Below are positions 49,870-58,643 of a DNA stretch of 64,000 bases, in pieces. Position 1 is the first letter of the stretch; every line of letters begins with the position of its first letter. The DNA is from Actinophytocola xinjiangensis (GTDB lineage Bacteria; Actinomycetota; Actinomycetes; Mycobacteriales; Pseudonocardiaceae): contig NZ_MSIF01000002.1 in NCBI RefSeq assembly GCF_001921215.1, forward strand, positions 186,001-250,000. Reading direction: 5' to 3'. The position numbers and the translations under genes were made by a program. The notes beneath the pieces were generated by a model. The model did no database searches, had not been told where the DNA came from, and saw only the letters and a list, made by a program, of their open reading frames with translations.

Positions 49870-51621
49870 ATGGTTGCCCGACATTCACGGCGATCCATCC
49901 TCTGTGGCCTGCTGACCGCGACCCTGGTCACCCTCGCCACGGCCTCACCCGCCACCGCCTCACCCGCCACCGCCGCCGTCCCGCCGGGCCCGGCACTGGC
50001 CTGGGGCGCCAACACCAGCGCCGAACTCGGCGACGGCACGACCACCAACCGCGCGACCCCCGTGCCGGTCTGCGCGGTCGGCGCGACCGCCCCGTGTGCC
50101 GCGACCCTGGAGAACGCGTCGGCGATCGCCATGGGCGACCGGCACACGCTCTGGCTGCTCGCCGACGGCACGGTCGCCGCCAACGGGTACAACGCCAGCG
50201 GCGAACTCGGCGACGGCACCACCACCAACCGGACCACACCGGTCAGGGTGTGCGCGGTGGGCGCCACCGCCCCGTGCGCCGAGGTCCTGTCCGGCGTCAC
50301 CGCGATCGCCGCCGGGAACCGGTTCTCCCTGGCGCTGCTGGCCGACGGCTCGGTGGTCTCCTGGGGCGAGAACAGCGGCGGCTACCTCGGCGACGGCACC
50401 ACCGCCGACCGTCCCGTCCCCGGCCCGGTGTGCGCCACCGGCACGGTGGCCCCGTGCCTGACCCACCTCACCGGCGTCGCCGCCATCGCCGCCGGCACGA
50501 CCCACGCACTGGCCCTCGTGGACGGTGAGGTGCGGTCCTGGGGCTCGAACTACCGAGGCCGGCTCGGCGACGGCACGACCACCGACCGCACCGCCCCGGT
50601 GCGGGTGTGCGCGGTCGGCGCGACAGCGCCCTGCACCTCGTTCCTGACCGGGGCCAGCGCCGTCGACGCCGGCAACCACTCGCTGGCCCTGGTCTCCGGC
50701 GTCCCGCACGGCTGGGGCAACAACGGCGTCGGCGAACTCGGCGACGGCACCACGACCGACCGGTCGACCCCGGTGCGGACGTGTGCGGTCGGGGCCGGCG
50801 CGCCGTGCGGCACGGTCCTGTCCGACGTCACCACGATCAGCGCCGGCGACGGAGGCCACTCGACGGCCCTCGTCGGCGGGGTCGCCCACGCCTGGGGCTC
50901 GAACTTCCGTGGCGTGCTCGGCGACGGCACGGCCACCAACCGGAACACCCCGGTCCGGGTCTGCGCGCCCGGCGCGACCGCGCCCTGCGGCGCGTACCTC
51001 AGCGGTGTCGACGCCATCGACGCCGGCTACACCCACACCCTGGCCGTCGTGGACGGGGCCGCGTACGCGTGGGGCGCCAACAACGTCCGCCAGCTGGGTG
51101 ACGGCACGACGACCGACCGGTCGACCCCGGTGCGGGTGTGCGCGGTGGGCGCGAGCGCGCAGTGCGGCTCGTTCCTGTCCGACGTGACGGCCGTCGACGC
51201 CGGCGTGTTCGACAGCGCCGCGATCGTCTCCGACCCCGGCGCGGACCTGGCCGTCGCCCTCGCCGCGACCGCCCCGCCCCTTGGCTCGGCGATCGACTAC
51301 ACGATCACGGTCACCAACGCCGGCCCGGACGCGGCGACCAGCGGCACGGTCACGCTGACCCTGCCGCCCGCCACGGCCAACGCCAGCTCCGCCACCTGCG
51401 CCTACGCCCCGACCACCGGAACCGTCAGCTGCCCGGTCGGCACGCTGCCGGCGGGGTCGAGCCAGACCCATGTCGTGCGCGCGAGCTTCGGCCCGCTGTC
51501 GCTGGGCCCGCTGCCCGCGTCGGCGGCCCGCACCGCCAGCGCCCCGGCCGACCCCAACCCGGCCAACGACACCGACACCGCGACCTGCACGGCGGTCACC
51601 AGCCTGGTCATCGCCTGCTGA
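49870..51621 (+). CDS. Secreted RCC1-repeat protein with C-terminal DUF11 domain
   Basis: A 583-residue exported protein. A signal peptide (RRSILCGLLTATLVTLATASPATA) precedes seven RCC1-like repeats of about 54 residues (about 40-440). Each has the form WGxNxxGxLGDGTTT(N/D)R followed by PVRVCAVGATAPC, so every repeat carries a Cys pair. A DUF11-like Ig domain (about 455-580; DYTITVTNAGPDAATSGTVTL) follows. RCC1 repeats form a seven-bladed propeller, and seven repeats complete one ring. DUF11 is found in surface and adhesion proteins. There is no membrane anchor or sortase signal. The ribosome site is weak (GGAAAGGG). Function unknown; binding of proteins or carbohydrates is plausible. Confidence 0.85.
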   Translation: MVARHSRRSILCGLLTATLVTLATASPATASPATAAVPPGPALAWGANTSAELGDGTTTNRATPVPVCAVGATAPCAATLENASAIAMGDRHTLWLLADGTVAANGYNASGELGDGTTTNRTTPVRVCAVGATAPCAEVLSGVTAIAAGNRFSLALLADGSVVSWGENSGGYLGDGTTADRPVPGPVCATGTVAPCLTHLTGVAAIAAGTTHALALVDGEVRSWGSNYRGRLGDGTTTDRTAPVRVCAVGATAPCTSFLTGASAVDAGNHSLALVSGVPHGWGNNGVGELGDGTTTDRSTPVRTCAVGAGAPCGTVLSDVTTISAGDGGHSTALVGGVAHAWGSNFRGVLGDGTATNRNTPVRVCAPGATAPCGAYLSGVDAIDAGYTHTLAVVDGAAYAWGANNVRQLGDGTTTDRSTPVRVCAVGASAQCGSFLSDVTAVDAGVFDSAAIVSDPGADLAVALAATAPPLGSAIDYTITVTNAGPDAATSGTVTLTLPPATANASSATCAYAPTTGTVSCPVGTLPAGSSQTHVVRASFGPLSLGPLPASAARTASAPADPNPANDTDTATCTAVTSLVIAC

Positions 51622-51664
51622 GCGACTGACCACCGGCGTCGGTGTCGGGGGAAGGACATCGGCC

Positions 51665-51703
51665 AGGGACGCTGGGCGCCCGGCGCGGGCGCCCAGCGTC
51701 CCT
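51665..51703 (+). terminator. Terminator hairpin after the RCC1-protein gene
   Basis: AGGGACGCTGGGCGCCCG and CGGGCGCCCAGCGTCCCT form a perfect 18-bp stem with a GCG loop, 43 bases beyond the stop codon. Confidence 0.85.
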
Positions 51704-51768
51704 GCACGCTCCGTAGCGCGCTGTCACCCGATCAGGGTTCATCACATCGCGTAACGAGACGATCACCT

Positions 51769-51804
51769 AGGGTTCCGCCTGCTGCTCGTGCACCGCGGAA
51801 CCCT
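51769..51804 (+). promoter_or_regulatory. 5' leader hairpin directly before the lipase ribosome site
   Basis: AGGGTTCCGC and GCGGAACCCT form a 10-bp stem with a 16-base loop. Its last base lies one base from the GGAGG ribosome site of the SGNH hydrolase gene, so it could stabilise the mRNA or affect translation. Confidence 0.4.
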
Positions 51805-51815
51805 TGGAGGAAAAC

Positions 51816-52778
51816 GTGTCAGGTAGTGCTGTCCGACGGGTCGTGCTCGGCCTGGTCGCGGCGATGACGGCCGGGCTGCTCGCCCCGTCGGTCGCGTCCG
51901 CCGCCCAGGCCCAGTCGCTGGAGTGGGTCGCTCTGGGTGACTCCTACACCGCCGGGGTCATCCAGGCCACCGGTGACGTGGTCGACAATCCGCCGGACGG
52001 GTGCGCCCGCACCACCGAGTCGTACCCGGAGGTCATCCGCCGCGACCTCGGCTCGCTGGTGAACCTGCGCAACGTCAGCTGCGGTGCGGCGACCGTCACC
52101 GACGTGTACCGCGACGAGCAGACCCCGCTCGGCCGGCCGCTGCCGCCGCTGGGCACCGACCCGGACGCCCCCTTCGCGCCGGTGCCGGTCCAGCTCGACG
52201 CCCTGACGCCGGGCACCGAACTGGTCACCGTCGGGGCCGGTGGCAACACCATCGGCTTCGGGCCCATCCTGGTCCGCTGCCTGACCCTGGGAGCCGAGAA
52301 CCTGGGCGTGGGCACCCCGTGCGCCGACGAGTTCACCGCGAGCCTGCCGCAGCGGCTGGAGACCCTGCGCGCCGAGTACGACCAGATGCTGACCGCGATC
52401 CACGCGAAGTCGCCGTTCGCCAAGGTGATCACCGTCGGCTACCCGCACGTCATCCCCGACGACGCGACCGACTGCACGTACGGCGACCCGCGCCAGTTCG
52501 CCACCATGACCTCCGGGGACCTGGACTGGGCGCGGACCTCGGTCCTGGAGCCGCTGAACACAGTCATCCAGCAGGTCACCGCAGCCCACGGCGACACCTT
52601 CGTCGACCTGTACGCGCCCAGCCGAGGCCACAGCGTCTGCGACGACACCGGCACCGACAACTGGGCCGACGGCATCTTCACCAGCCTCGTCCCGCTGCGC
52701 TACGCCTACGTGCACCCCAACGCGCGCGGCCACGCCGACGCGGCGGCCCTGGTCGAGGACGCCATTCTCGGCGGCTGA
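51816..52778 (+). CDS. Secreted SGNH/GDSL-type lipase or esterase
   Basis: A 320-residue exported hydrolase: a signal peptide (VLGLVAAMTAGLLAPSVASA) and then an SGNH domain. Block I is VALGDSYTAG (Ser), block III VTVGAGGNTIGF (Gly/Asn) and block V YVHPNARGH (Asp/His region, His catalytic). Six Cys residues suit extracellular disulfides, as in Streptomyces lipases of this type. The GTG follows GGAGG by five bases. Substrate: short-chain or phospholipid esters likely. Confidence 0.9.
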   Translation: MSGSAVRRVVLGLVAAMTAGLLAPSVASAAQAQSLEWVALGDSYTAGVIQATGDVVDNPPDGCARTTESYPEVIRRDLGSLVNLRNVSCGAATVTDVYRDEQTPLGRPLPPLGTDPDAPFAPVPVQLDALTPGTELVTVGAGGNTIGFGPILVRCLTLGAENLGVGTPCADEFTASLPQRLETLRAEYDQMLTAIHAKSPFAKVITVGYPHVIPDDATDCTYGDPRQFATMTSGDLDWARTSVLEPLNTVIQQVTAAHGDTFVDLYAPSRGHSVCDDTGTDNWADGIFTSLVPLRYAYVHPNARGHADAAALVEDAILGG

Positions 52779-52784
52779 CGGCTC

Positions 52785-53115
52785 AGCGTCCGGCCGTCGG
52801 CGAAGTTCTCCCCGTTGTCGTAGCCGACCACCGCGATGTCGTCGGGAATGCGCTTGCCGCAGTCGGTCAGTGCCTGGGTGACGCCGGCCCCAGCCCTGGG
52901 ACCACTCGCCGTACAGGGCTCGCCGGCCAGGGACAGGCCGGCCTCGGCGAGGACGGCGCACAGCGCCGTGACCCGGTCGCGAGCGGCGCGGTAACCGGCC
53001 GGGCCGGTGATGTGCGCGATGCGGCGGCGGTCGAGCGAGAGCAGGTGCTCGACCGCCAGCCGTGCCCCGCCCGCGTCGTCGGCCAGGATCGACAGGTCCT
53101 GAAATCTTGCTACGG
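52785..53115 (-). pseudogene. LacI-family regulator remnant (frameshifted, both ends missing)
   Basis: The leftward frame keeps parts of a LacI ligand-binding domain: DDAGGARLAVEHLL, RRRIAHITGPAGYRAARDRV and GKRIPDDIAVVGYDN. Between them, at about 52890-52915, the frame shifts. Another frame there reads LYGEWSQGWGRR, the expected family segment, and the first frame then resumes at VTQAL. The HTH domain and the last third are absent. Two compensating indels plus missing ends mark a decayed gene, squeezed between the lipase and Ddn-like genes. Confidence 0.78.
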
Positions 53116-53211
53116 GCTCTGACCGGGAAACGACGGCGATGTCGAGGTCTCGGCACCGGCTCCGTCCCAGGGTCGGGCACGATGACCTGACCACACCGGG
53201 AGGAACCACCC

Positions 53212-53658
53212 ATGGCCACCGCCGATGACCTCGACCGCGCCGCCGACTCGCCCACCGACTGGGTCGCCGACCACACCCGCACCTACCTGGCCTCCGGCGG
53301 CACCGAGGGCCACGAGGCGCAGGGCGTGCGCAACCTCGTGATCGCCACCACCGGCCGGCGCACCGGCCAGCCGCGCCGCACCGCCCTGATCTACGGCACC
53401 TCCGGCGACGACTACGTCGTCGTCGCCTCCCGGGGCGGCTCCGACCACCACCCGGCCTGGCTGCTCAACCTGCTGGCCGAGCCGACGGTCGGCGTCCAGG
53501 TCGGCCCGCGCCGCTTCACCGCCCTCGCCCGCCTCGCCACCCCGGCCGAACGCGCCCCCCTGTGGGCCCAGATGGCCGGCATCTTCCCGCTCTACGACGA
53601 GTACGCCGCCGCGACGACCCGCGAGATCCCGCTCGTGCTGCTCGCGCCCCGGGAATGA
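53212..53658 (+). CDS. F420-dependent nitroreductase-like protein (Ddn family)
   Basis: A 148-residue split-beta-barrel protein of the deazaflavin (F420)-dependent nitroreductase family. It has LVIATTGRRTGQPRRTALIYG, DDYVVVASRGGSDHHPAWLLNL and a final IPLVLLAPRE, all hallmark segments. Members reduce quinones or nitro compounds with F420H2, a cofactor typical of actinomycetes. GGGAGG precedes the ATG. It stands alone between a LacI remnant and the kinase gene. Confidence 0.9.
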   Translation: MATADDLDRAADSPTDWVADHTRTYLASGGTEGHEAQGVRNLVIATTGRRTGQPRRTALIYGTSGDDYVVVASRGGSDHHPAWLLNLLAEPTVGVQVGPRRFTALARLATPAERAPLWAQMAGIFPLYDEYAAATTREIPLVLLAPRE

Positions 53659-53703
53659 GCCGTTCCCTGTCGGCGCGGGCCCCCGGTCGGAGATGATGGG
53701 GGA

Positions 53704-55332
53704 ATGAGTGAGGGCACCGGGAATCCCCCGCGTCACAAGGGATCCATCTCCGCCAGGCTGGACGGGGAGGTGGCGCTGGCCGGCTACGGCGACCTGGTGC
53801 TCGTGGCCAGGGGCGGCGACGGTGTCGTGTACCGGGCGCGGCAGGACGGGCTCGGGCGCGACGTCGCGGTGAAGGTGATGCACCTGGACGATCCGGCGGC
53901 GATCGGCCGGTTCCAGCGCGAGCTGGAGATCACCGTGCGGCTGGGCCGCCAGCACCCGAACATCGTCACCGTGCACGACACCGGGGTACTGGACTCGGGG
54001 GAGCCGTGCCTGGTCATGGAGTACTACGACCGGGGTTCCCTGCACGACCAGCTGCGTGAAAACGGGCCGTCGCCGGTCGCCGAGGTGATCGCGGTCGGCG
54101 CGGTGATGGCCGACGCGCTCGCCTTCGCCCACGACCAGGGCGTGCTGCACCGGGACGTCAAGCCGCAGAACATTCTGGTGCTGCCGACGTCCTACGTCCT
54201 CGCGGACTTCGGGATCGCGCGGCGGGTGGACGCCGAGCACTCCGCGTCGCTGGAGCTGTTCAGCTACCGGCACGCCTCGCCCCAGGTGTTGGACGGGGAG
54301 GCGCCGACGGCGGCCGACGACCTGTACTCGCTGGGGTCGACGCTGTACACGTTGCTGGACGGGCGGGCGCCGTTCGCGGCGCAGGGCGCGGACTCCGACA
54401 CGCCGCTGGCCTATCTGCGGCGGGCGCGCACCGCGGCGCCGCGTCCGCTGTCGCGCGACGACGTGCCCGCCGCCCTCGTCGAGATCATCGACCGCTGTCT
54501 GGCCAAGGGTCGGGCCGACCGCTTCGCGGACGCGCACGACCTCAAACGGGCTCTGGCGGCCGTACCCACCGCCCAGCCCACCGCCCAGGCCAGCGTCCCG
54601 ACCCCAGTCCCGCCCGCCGCCGACCCGTGGGGGCCGCCGCCGGGCTGGACCCCCGGGGAGCCCCGGCGGACCGCCCCCGTCCCCACCCCCGTCGTGGAGC
54701 CCGGGCCGCGGCCGGCCGCCGTGCCCGTGGCGACCTCCGCACTGTCCCACCTGGACGGACTGCCCGAGCCGGTCGACCTGGACGACGAGGCGACGGCCGC
54801 CCCACCCGAGCAGGACCCAGCCCCGGAGCAACCGGCGCCACCCACCCCACCAGCGGCCCCGCGTCGGCGCCGGCTGCTCGTGCTGGGCGCGGCGGCGGTG
54901 GCGGTGGGTGTCGTCGTCGGGGTGGGGACCGCGTTGCTGCGCCAGGAGGATCCGCCCGCCGGCACCGGGGCGGACCAGACGGGTCCCGGCATCGAGACCT
55001 ACACCGGCTCGCTGCCGGCGCCGACCGGCGATCCCCAGGTCGCCGTCGGCGACCCGAACCTCGCGCCGGAGATCACCGGCCTGGAGGACCGTTCGACCAG
55101 CGTGGTGCTGCGCTGGGACGATCCCAGCGACGGCGAGGCCACCTTCGTGGTCACCCGCCGCACCGGCGACCTCGCCGAACCCGTCGCCGAGGTCCGCCCC
55201 GGAACCACCCAGCACACCGTCGAAGGACTCGACCCCGCCGAGTCCCGCTACTGCTTCCAGGTCCTCGCCCTGGTCGACGGCGGCCGGGGCAAGGGCGTGT
55301 CCGCCGAGCGGTGCACACCGACCCGGGGCTGA
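53704..55332 (+). CDS. Membrane Ser/Thr protein kinase with FN3 domain
   Basis: A 542-residue PknB-type kinase. The kinase domain (about 20-280) has VKVMH (Lys), HRDVKPQN (catalytic loop) and DFGIARR. A Pro-rich cytosolic linker (about 290-385) and one transmembrane helix (VLGAAAVAVGVVVGVGTAL, about 400-420) follow. The outer part ends in a fibronectin type III domain (about 450-540; RSTSVVLRWDDPSDGEATF). The gene ends five bases from the stop of the leftward TgpA-like operon. Those genes include an FHA protein and a further FN3 protein, so phospho-signalling to the ESX locus is plausible (inference). Confidence 0.88.
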   Translation: MSEGTGNPPRHKGSISARLDGEVALAGYGDLVLVARGGDGVVYRARQDGLGRDVAVKVMHLDDPAAIGRFQRELEITVRLGRQHPNIVTVHDTGVLDSGEPCLVMEYYDRGSLHDQLRENGPSPVAEVIAVGAVMADALAFAHDQGVLHRDVKPQNILVLPTSYVLADFGIARRVDAEHSASLELFSYRHASPQVLDGEAPTAADDLYSLGSTLYTLLDGRAPFAAQGADSDTPLAYLRRARTAAPRPLSRDDVPAALVEIIDRCLAKGRADRFADAHDLKRALAAVPTAQPTAQASVPTPVPPAADPWGPPPGWTPGEPRRTAPVPTPVVEPGPRPAAVPVATSALSHLDGLPEPVDLDDEATAAPPEQDPAPEQPAPPTPPAAPRRRRLLVLGAAAVAVGVVVGVGTALLRQEDPPAGTGADQTGPGIETYTGSLPAPTGDPQVAVGDPNLAPEITGLEDRSTSVVLRWDDPSDGEATFVVTRRTGDLAEPVAEVRPGTTQHTVEGLDPAESRYCFQVLALVDGGRGKGVSAERCTPTRG

Positions 55333-55337
55333 CCCGC

Positions 55338-57464
55338 TCAGCGCCGCCGCAGCGGGCGCGGATCGACCGGCCAGTGCAGCCGGCGGTACCACGGCCGCGC
55401 GCCGCGCACCGCCCGGCGAACCTGCCGCAGGGCCGCGCGGACGCGCGGATCGGGCGGGTGCGGACCCGGCCCGAACCGGACCCGGTCGGCCGCGTGCGCC
55501 AACCACACCACCGGGTGCGGCCCGTCGCCGATCGCCGGCCAGTGTCCGGCCAGAGCGGTGGCCGTCTCCGGGGCCGGCTGGCTGCGCGGCGCCGGCCTGC
55601 CCAGCAGTACGAGCAGGTCCAACACCTCCGACCAGGCGCCGGGCGCCCCGGCACGACGGTGCCGGGCCCGGCGCAGTGCCCGCGCCCCCGCCAGCAGCAC
55701 GACCGGCACCAGCACCACGGCGCCCGCGAGCAGCAGCGTGCCTCGGCCCCACACACCGTCCGACCCGGACGCGACCACCTCGCGGTCGGTGTCCGGGGCC
55801 CGCGAGGTCGGCGGGGTCCTGGTCGGTGCGGTCTCGGCGGCCCGCTCCGGATCGGCTGCCGACAGCCGGGCCAGGATCGCCTGTTTGGCGACCTCGTCGG
55901 CGGCGTCGCTGGTCGTGCCGGAGGCCGGGGTCGGGTCGAAGGGCTGCCAGCCCCAGCCGGTGAAGTAGACCTCCGGCCAGGCGACGGCGTGCCGGCCCCT
56001 GACCACCCGCATGTCCTCGGAACCCGGCTCGCCAGGGTGGAAACCGACCACGATCCGCGTCGGCAGCGACACCGCGCGCGCCAGCACCGCGAACGCGCTG
56101 GCGAACTGCTCCGACGTGCCGGCCTGGGCGCCGGCCCCGGCGTCGGTGCCGGCGATGAACGTGGTCAGCCGCGCGTAGGAGGAGCCGGTGGGCGCGCCAG
56201 CGTCGAACTCGCGGCCCGACCGCACGGCGTGCTCAAGGGCGACCGCCTGCTCGTAGGGGGTGCTGGCGTTGCGGGTGACGAGCCTGGCGTACTCGGCGAG
56301 ATGCCACGGCAGTTTCGGTGTCGCCAGGTAACGCCGCGCGAGAGCCGGGCCAGGGACCCCGGCCCCGGCCAGGTCCGCCGGTTCGGCGTCGTCGACCTGG
56401 CCGCGCGCCCGGTAGCGCAGCCCGGAGCGCAGCCCGTCGCGCACGGCGGTGGAGCCGGAGTCGGGGTCGACCGCGATGTCGTTGAGCGACACCGAGTCCG
56501 GCACACCGCCGACCGGCAGCCACGGCCCGGTCAGCCCGGTGACGCGGACCTCCACGTCGACGTCGGCCTGCCGTCGTCCCCGGGGGAGCGCCGAGTCGGA
56601 GACTGTCCTCAGTGGATGGTAGGTGTCGTCGGCCAGCCAGCTGGCGCCGTTGTACTCCGCGAGCACCACCAGCCGCAGCCGCCGCTGGGATCCGTTGACC
56701 CGCAGCAACTCCTCGTCCCCGGCGGTGGCCCAGGCGGCCAGCCGGGGCAGCGGGCTCGGCTCGGCGACCGTGAACGACGGCGGCGCGACCAGATGCCGTG
56801 GGTCGAACGCCCCGGCGGCCGGCACGGTCGCGGCGAGCACGACGACCCCGGCGCAGCACGCCAACGCCGACAGGCTCGCGCCGGTGGACACCACCCGCCG
56901 GCCGGGCCGGCCGAGCAACAGCCACCCGACGACGGTCGCCAGCAGCACACCCGCGCCGGCCAGGCCGTACGGGTCGCCCTCGCCCGAGGTCAGCAGCGCC
57001 CCGCCGAGGTAGAGCAGACCGGCCGCGACCGGTGCGGCCAGCATCGCCGACGGCCCCCGGACCACCCGCGTCCCCGTCCACAGACCGGCGAGCGCGGCGG
57101 CCAACGCGCCCGGCATCAACGCGTCGGCCGTGGCCGGCGCCGGACGCGGCCCGCTGAGCAGCCGGGGCACCGTGTCCCGCAACACCTCCACCGGGCCGGC
57201 GCCGGTGCCCCGCGCGGCCAGGTACGCGCCGGCCAGCAGCAGCACGAGCAGCACGACCACGGTCCGCCCCGTCGGCTGACGCAGCCGCGCCGCCAGCACC
57301 ACCGCCGCCAGCGGCACCACCGCCGCCGCGACGATCACCAGCGGCGCCAGCACACCCGCCCAGGCGCTCGCCAGCTGCGCGGCACCGGCGGCCAGCACCA
57401 GCGCCGCCCACAGCGCGGTACCCAGCGGGGTGCGGTCCCGCGGTTCGGTCACCTCCGCGTTCAT
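55338..57464 (-). CDS. TgpA-like membrane transglutaminase-fold protein with altered active site
   Basis: A 708-residue membrane protein with about six N-terminal helices (1-210), an outer transglutaminase-like domain (about 370-515), one more helix near 575-600 and a short cytosolic end. The usual G-x-C-EQFA catalytic motif reads AGTSEQFASAFAVLAR, with Ser in place of Cys at about 451. The His (GRHAVAWPEVYF) and Asp (WQPFDPTP) remain. The Ser codon is TCG, two base changes from Cys, so not a simple read error. The enzyme may be inactive or structural. It ends the MoxR-DUF58-TgpA operon, and its ATG overlaps the DUF58 stop. Confidence 0.87.
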   Translation of the reverse strand: MNAEVTEPRDRTPLGTALWAALVLAAGAAQLASAWAGVLAPLVIVAAAVVPLAAVVLAARLRQPTGRTVVVLLVLLLAGAYLAARGTGAGPVEVLRDTVPRLLSGPRPAPATADALMPGALAAALAGLWTGTRVVRGPSAMLAAPVAAGLLYLGGALLTSGEGDPYGLAGAGVLLATVVGWLLLGRPGRRVVSTGASLSALACCAGVVVLAATVPAAGAFDPRHLVAPPSFTVAEPSPLPRLAAWATAGDEELLRVNGSQRRLRLVVLAEYNGASWLADDTYHPLRTVSDSALPRGRRQADVDVEVRVTGLTGPWLPVGGVPDSVSLNDIAVDPDSGSTAVRDGLRSGLRYRARGQVDDAEPADLAGAGVPGPALARRYLATPKLPWHLAEYARLVTRNASTPYEQAVALEHAVRSGREFDAGAPTGSSYARLTTFIAGTDAGAGAQAGTSEQFASAFAVLARAVSLPTRIVVGFHPGEPGSEDMRVVRGRHAVAWPEVYFTGWGWQPFDPTPASGTTSDAADEVAKQAILARLSAADPERAAETAPTRTPPTSRAPDTDREVVASGSDGVWGRGTLLLAGAVVLVPVVLLAGARALRRARHRRAGAPGAWSEVLDLLVLLGRPAPRSQPAPETATALAGHWPAIGDGPHPVVWLAHAADRVRFGPGPHPPDPRVRAALRQVRRAVRGARPWYRRLHWPVDPRPLRRR

Positions 57465-58639
57465 CCGACGATCACCCGGTCCCACAGCCCCAGCAGCTCC
57501 TCGGCGCGCGGGCCGCGCAGGGTGACCACCCGCCCCGCGCTGGTGACCGAGCCGGCCGTCCGCAGGTCGATCATGAGCACCACGGCGACCGGGGCGCCCG
57601 AGGCCACCAGCGCGAGCCGGTGGGGCTCGGCGGCGGTGCCGGTGATCACGGCCACGATGTCCCGGTCGACCACCGGCAACGGGTCCGGCTCGGCCGTCGA
57701 GTCGGTCACCACCAGGTCGGCCAGCGGTTCGGACACCAGCCGGGACGCCGCGCCGGCGGCCACCCCACCCATCGAGCCCGGCGCGTACACGTCCACCGAG
57801 CCGGACACCGTGCGCAGCCGCACGGGATGGCCCAGTTCGGCGGCGCGGGTCGCCAGCGACGTCGCGACCTCGATGGCGTCCTCGAAGTCCACCTCCGGGT
57901 GCCGGTAGCTGGCCGCCCGGTCGTCGAGCAGCACCGCCAGGTGCGGCCGTGCCGGGTCGGCGTCCTCACGGACGATCAGCGTCCCGGTCCGCGCGCTGGT
58001 CGCCCAGTGCAGCTTGCGCAGGTCGTCGCCGGGGGTGTACTCGCGCAGCCCGGTCAGGTTGGAGCCGCCCTGGTCGACCCGCTCCTCGGTGCCCAGCTGT
58101 CCCCGCCGCCCGCCGGCCGGCAGACCCCGCACCGGCAGCCTCCTGGGCAGCACCCGCACCTCGACCACGTCCCCGACGGCCACCTCGCGGGTGGCCAGCC
58201 CGGCCAGGCCGTGCCGGCGCAGCCGCAGCGGGCCGACCCGCAGGATTCCGCGCCGCGTCGTGGGAATCTCGTAGTCGACGCCCGCCCGTTCGCCCGCCCG
58301 CAGCCGCAGCACCCTGACCGGCAGGGCCTCGCCCCCGACCTGCTCCTCGGCGTCGAGGTGGACCGGCCAGCCACGGCCGGCGTGCCGCAGGCGCATCGTG
58401 CCGACGCACGGGCGGTAGCGCACGACCTCCGTCGGCGACACCGCCCGCTCCATCGTGATCTGCGCGCGGAACGCGACCGAGGCCAGGCCCACCGCGGCCA
58501 GCGCCACGAACCCGGCACCGAGCCCGACCACACCCGGGTAGCGCCACCACACGCCGGCCCCGGTCAGCACGGCACCGAACAGGAACGTGCCGGTGCCGCG
58601 CACCGTCCACCGCGCCCAGCGCGACGTGTCCTGGGCCAT
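57461..58639 (-). CDS. DUF58 domain protein (MoxR-associated)
   Basis: A 392-residue protein. Two N-terminal hydrophobic helices (about 10-60) precede a beta-rich region. The DUF58 signature GTEERVDQGGSNLTGLREYTPGDDLRKLHW is present (about 195-225), with a vWA-like C-terminal half. Such proteins work with MoxR AAA ATPases in assembling or activating envelope complexes. It lies four bases after the MoxR gene and overlaps the TgpA-like gene. Confidence 0.9.
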   Translation of the reverse strand: MAQDTSRWARWTVRGTGTFLFGAVLTGAGVWWRYPGVVGLGAGFVALAAVGLASVAFRAQITMERAVSPTEVVRYRPCVGTMRLRHAGRGWPVHLDAEEQVGGEALPVRVLRLRAGERAGVDYEIPTTRRGILRVGPLRLRRHGLAGLATREVAVGDVVEVRVLPRRLPVRGLPAGGRRGQLGTEERVDQGGSNLTGLREYTPGDDLRKLHWATSARTGTLIVREDADPARPHLAVLLDDRAASYRHPEVDFEDAIEVATSLATRAAELGHPVRLRTVSGSVDVYAPGSMGGVAAGAASRLVSEPLADLVVTDSTAEPDPLPVVDRDIVAVITGTAAEPHRLALVASGAPVAVVLMIDLRTAGSVTSAGRVVTLRGPRAEELLGLWDRVIVG

Positions 58640-58643
58640 GACC

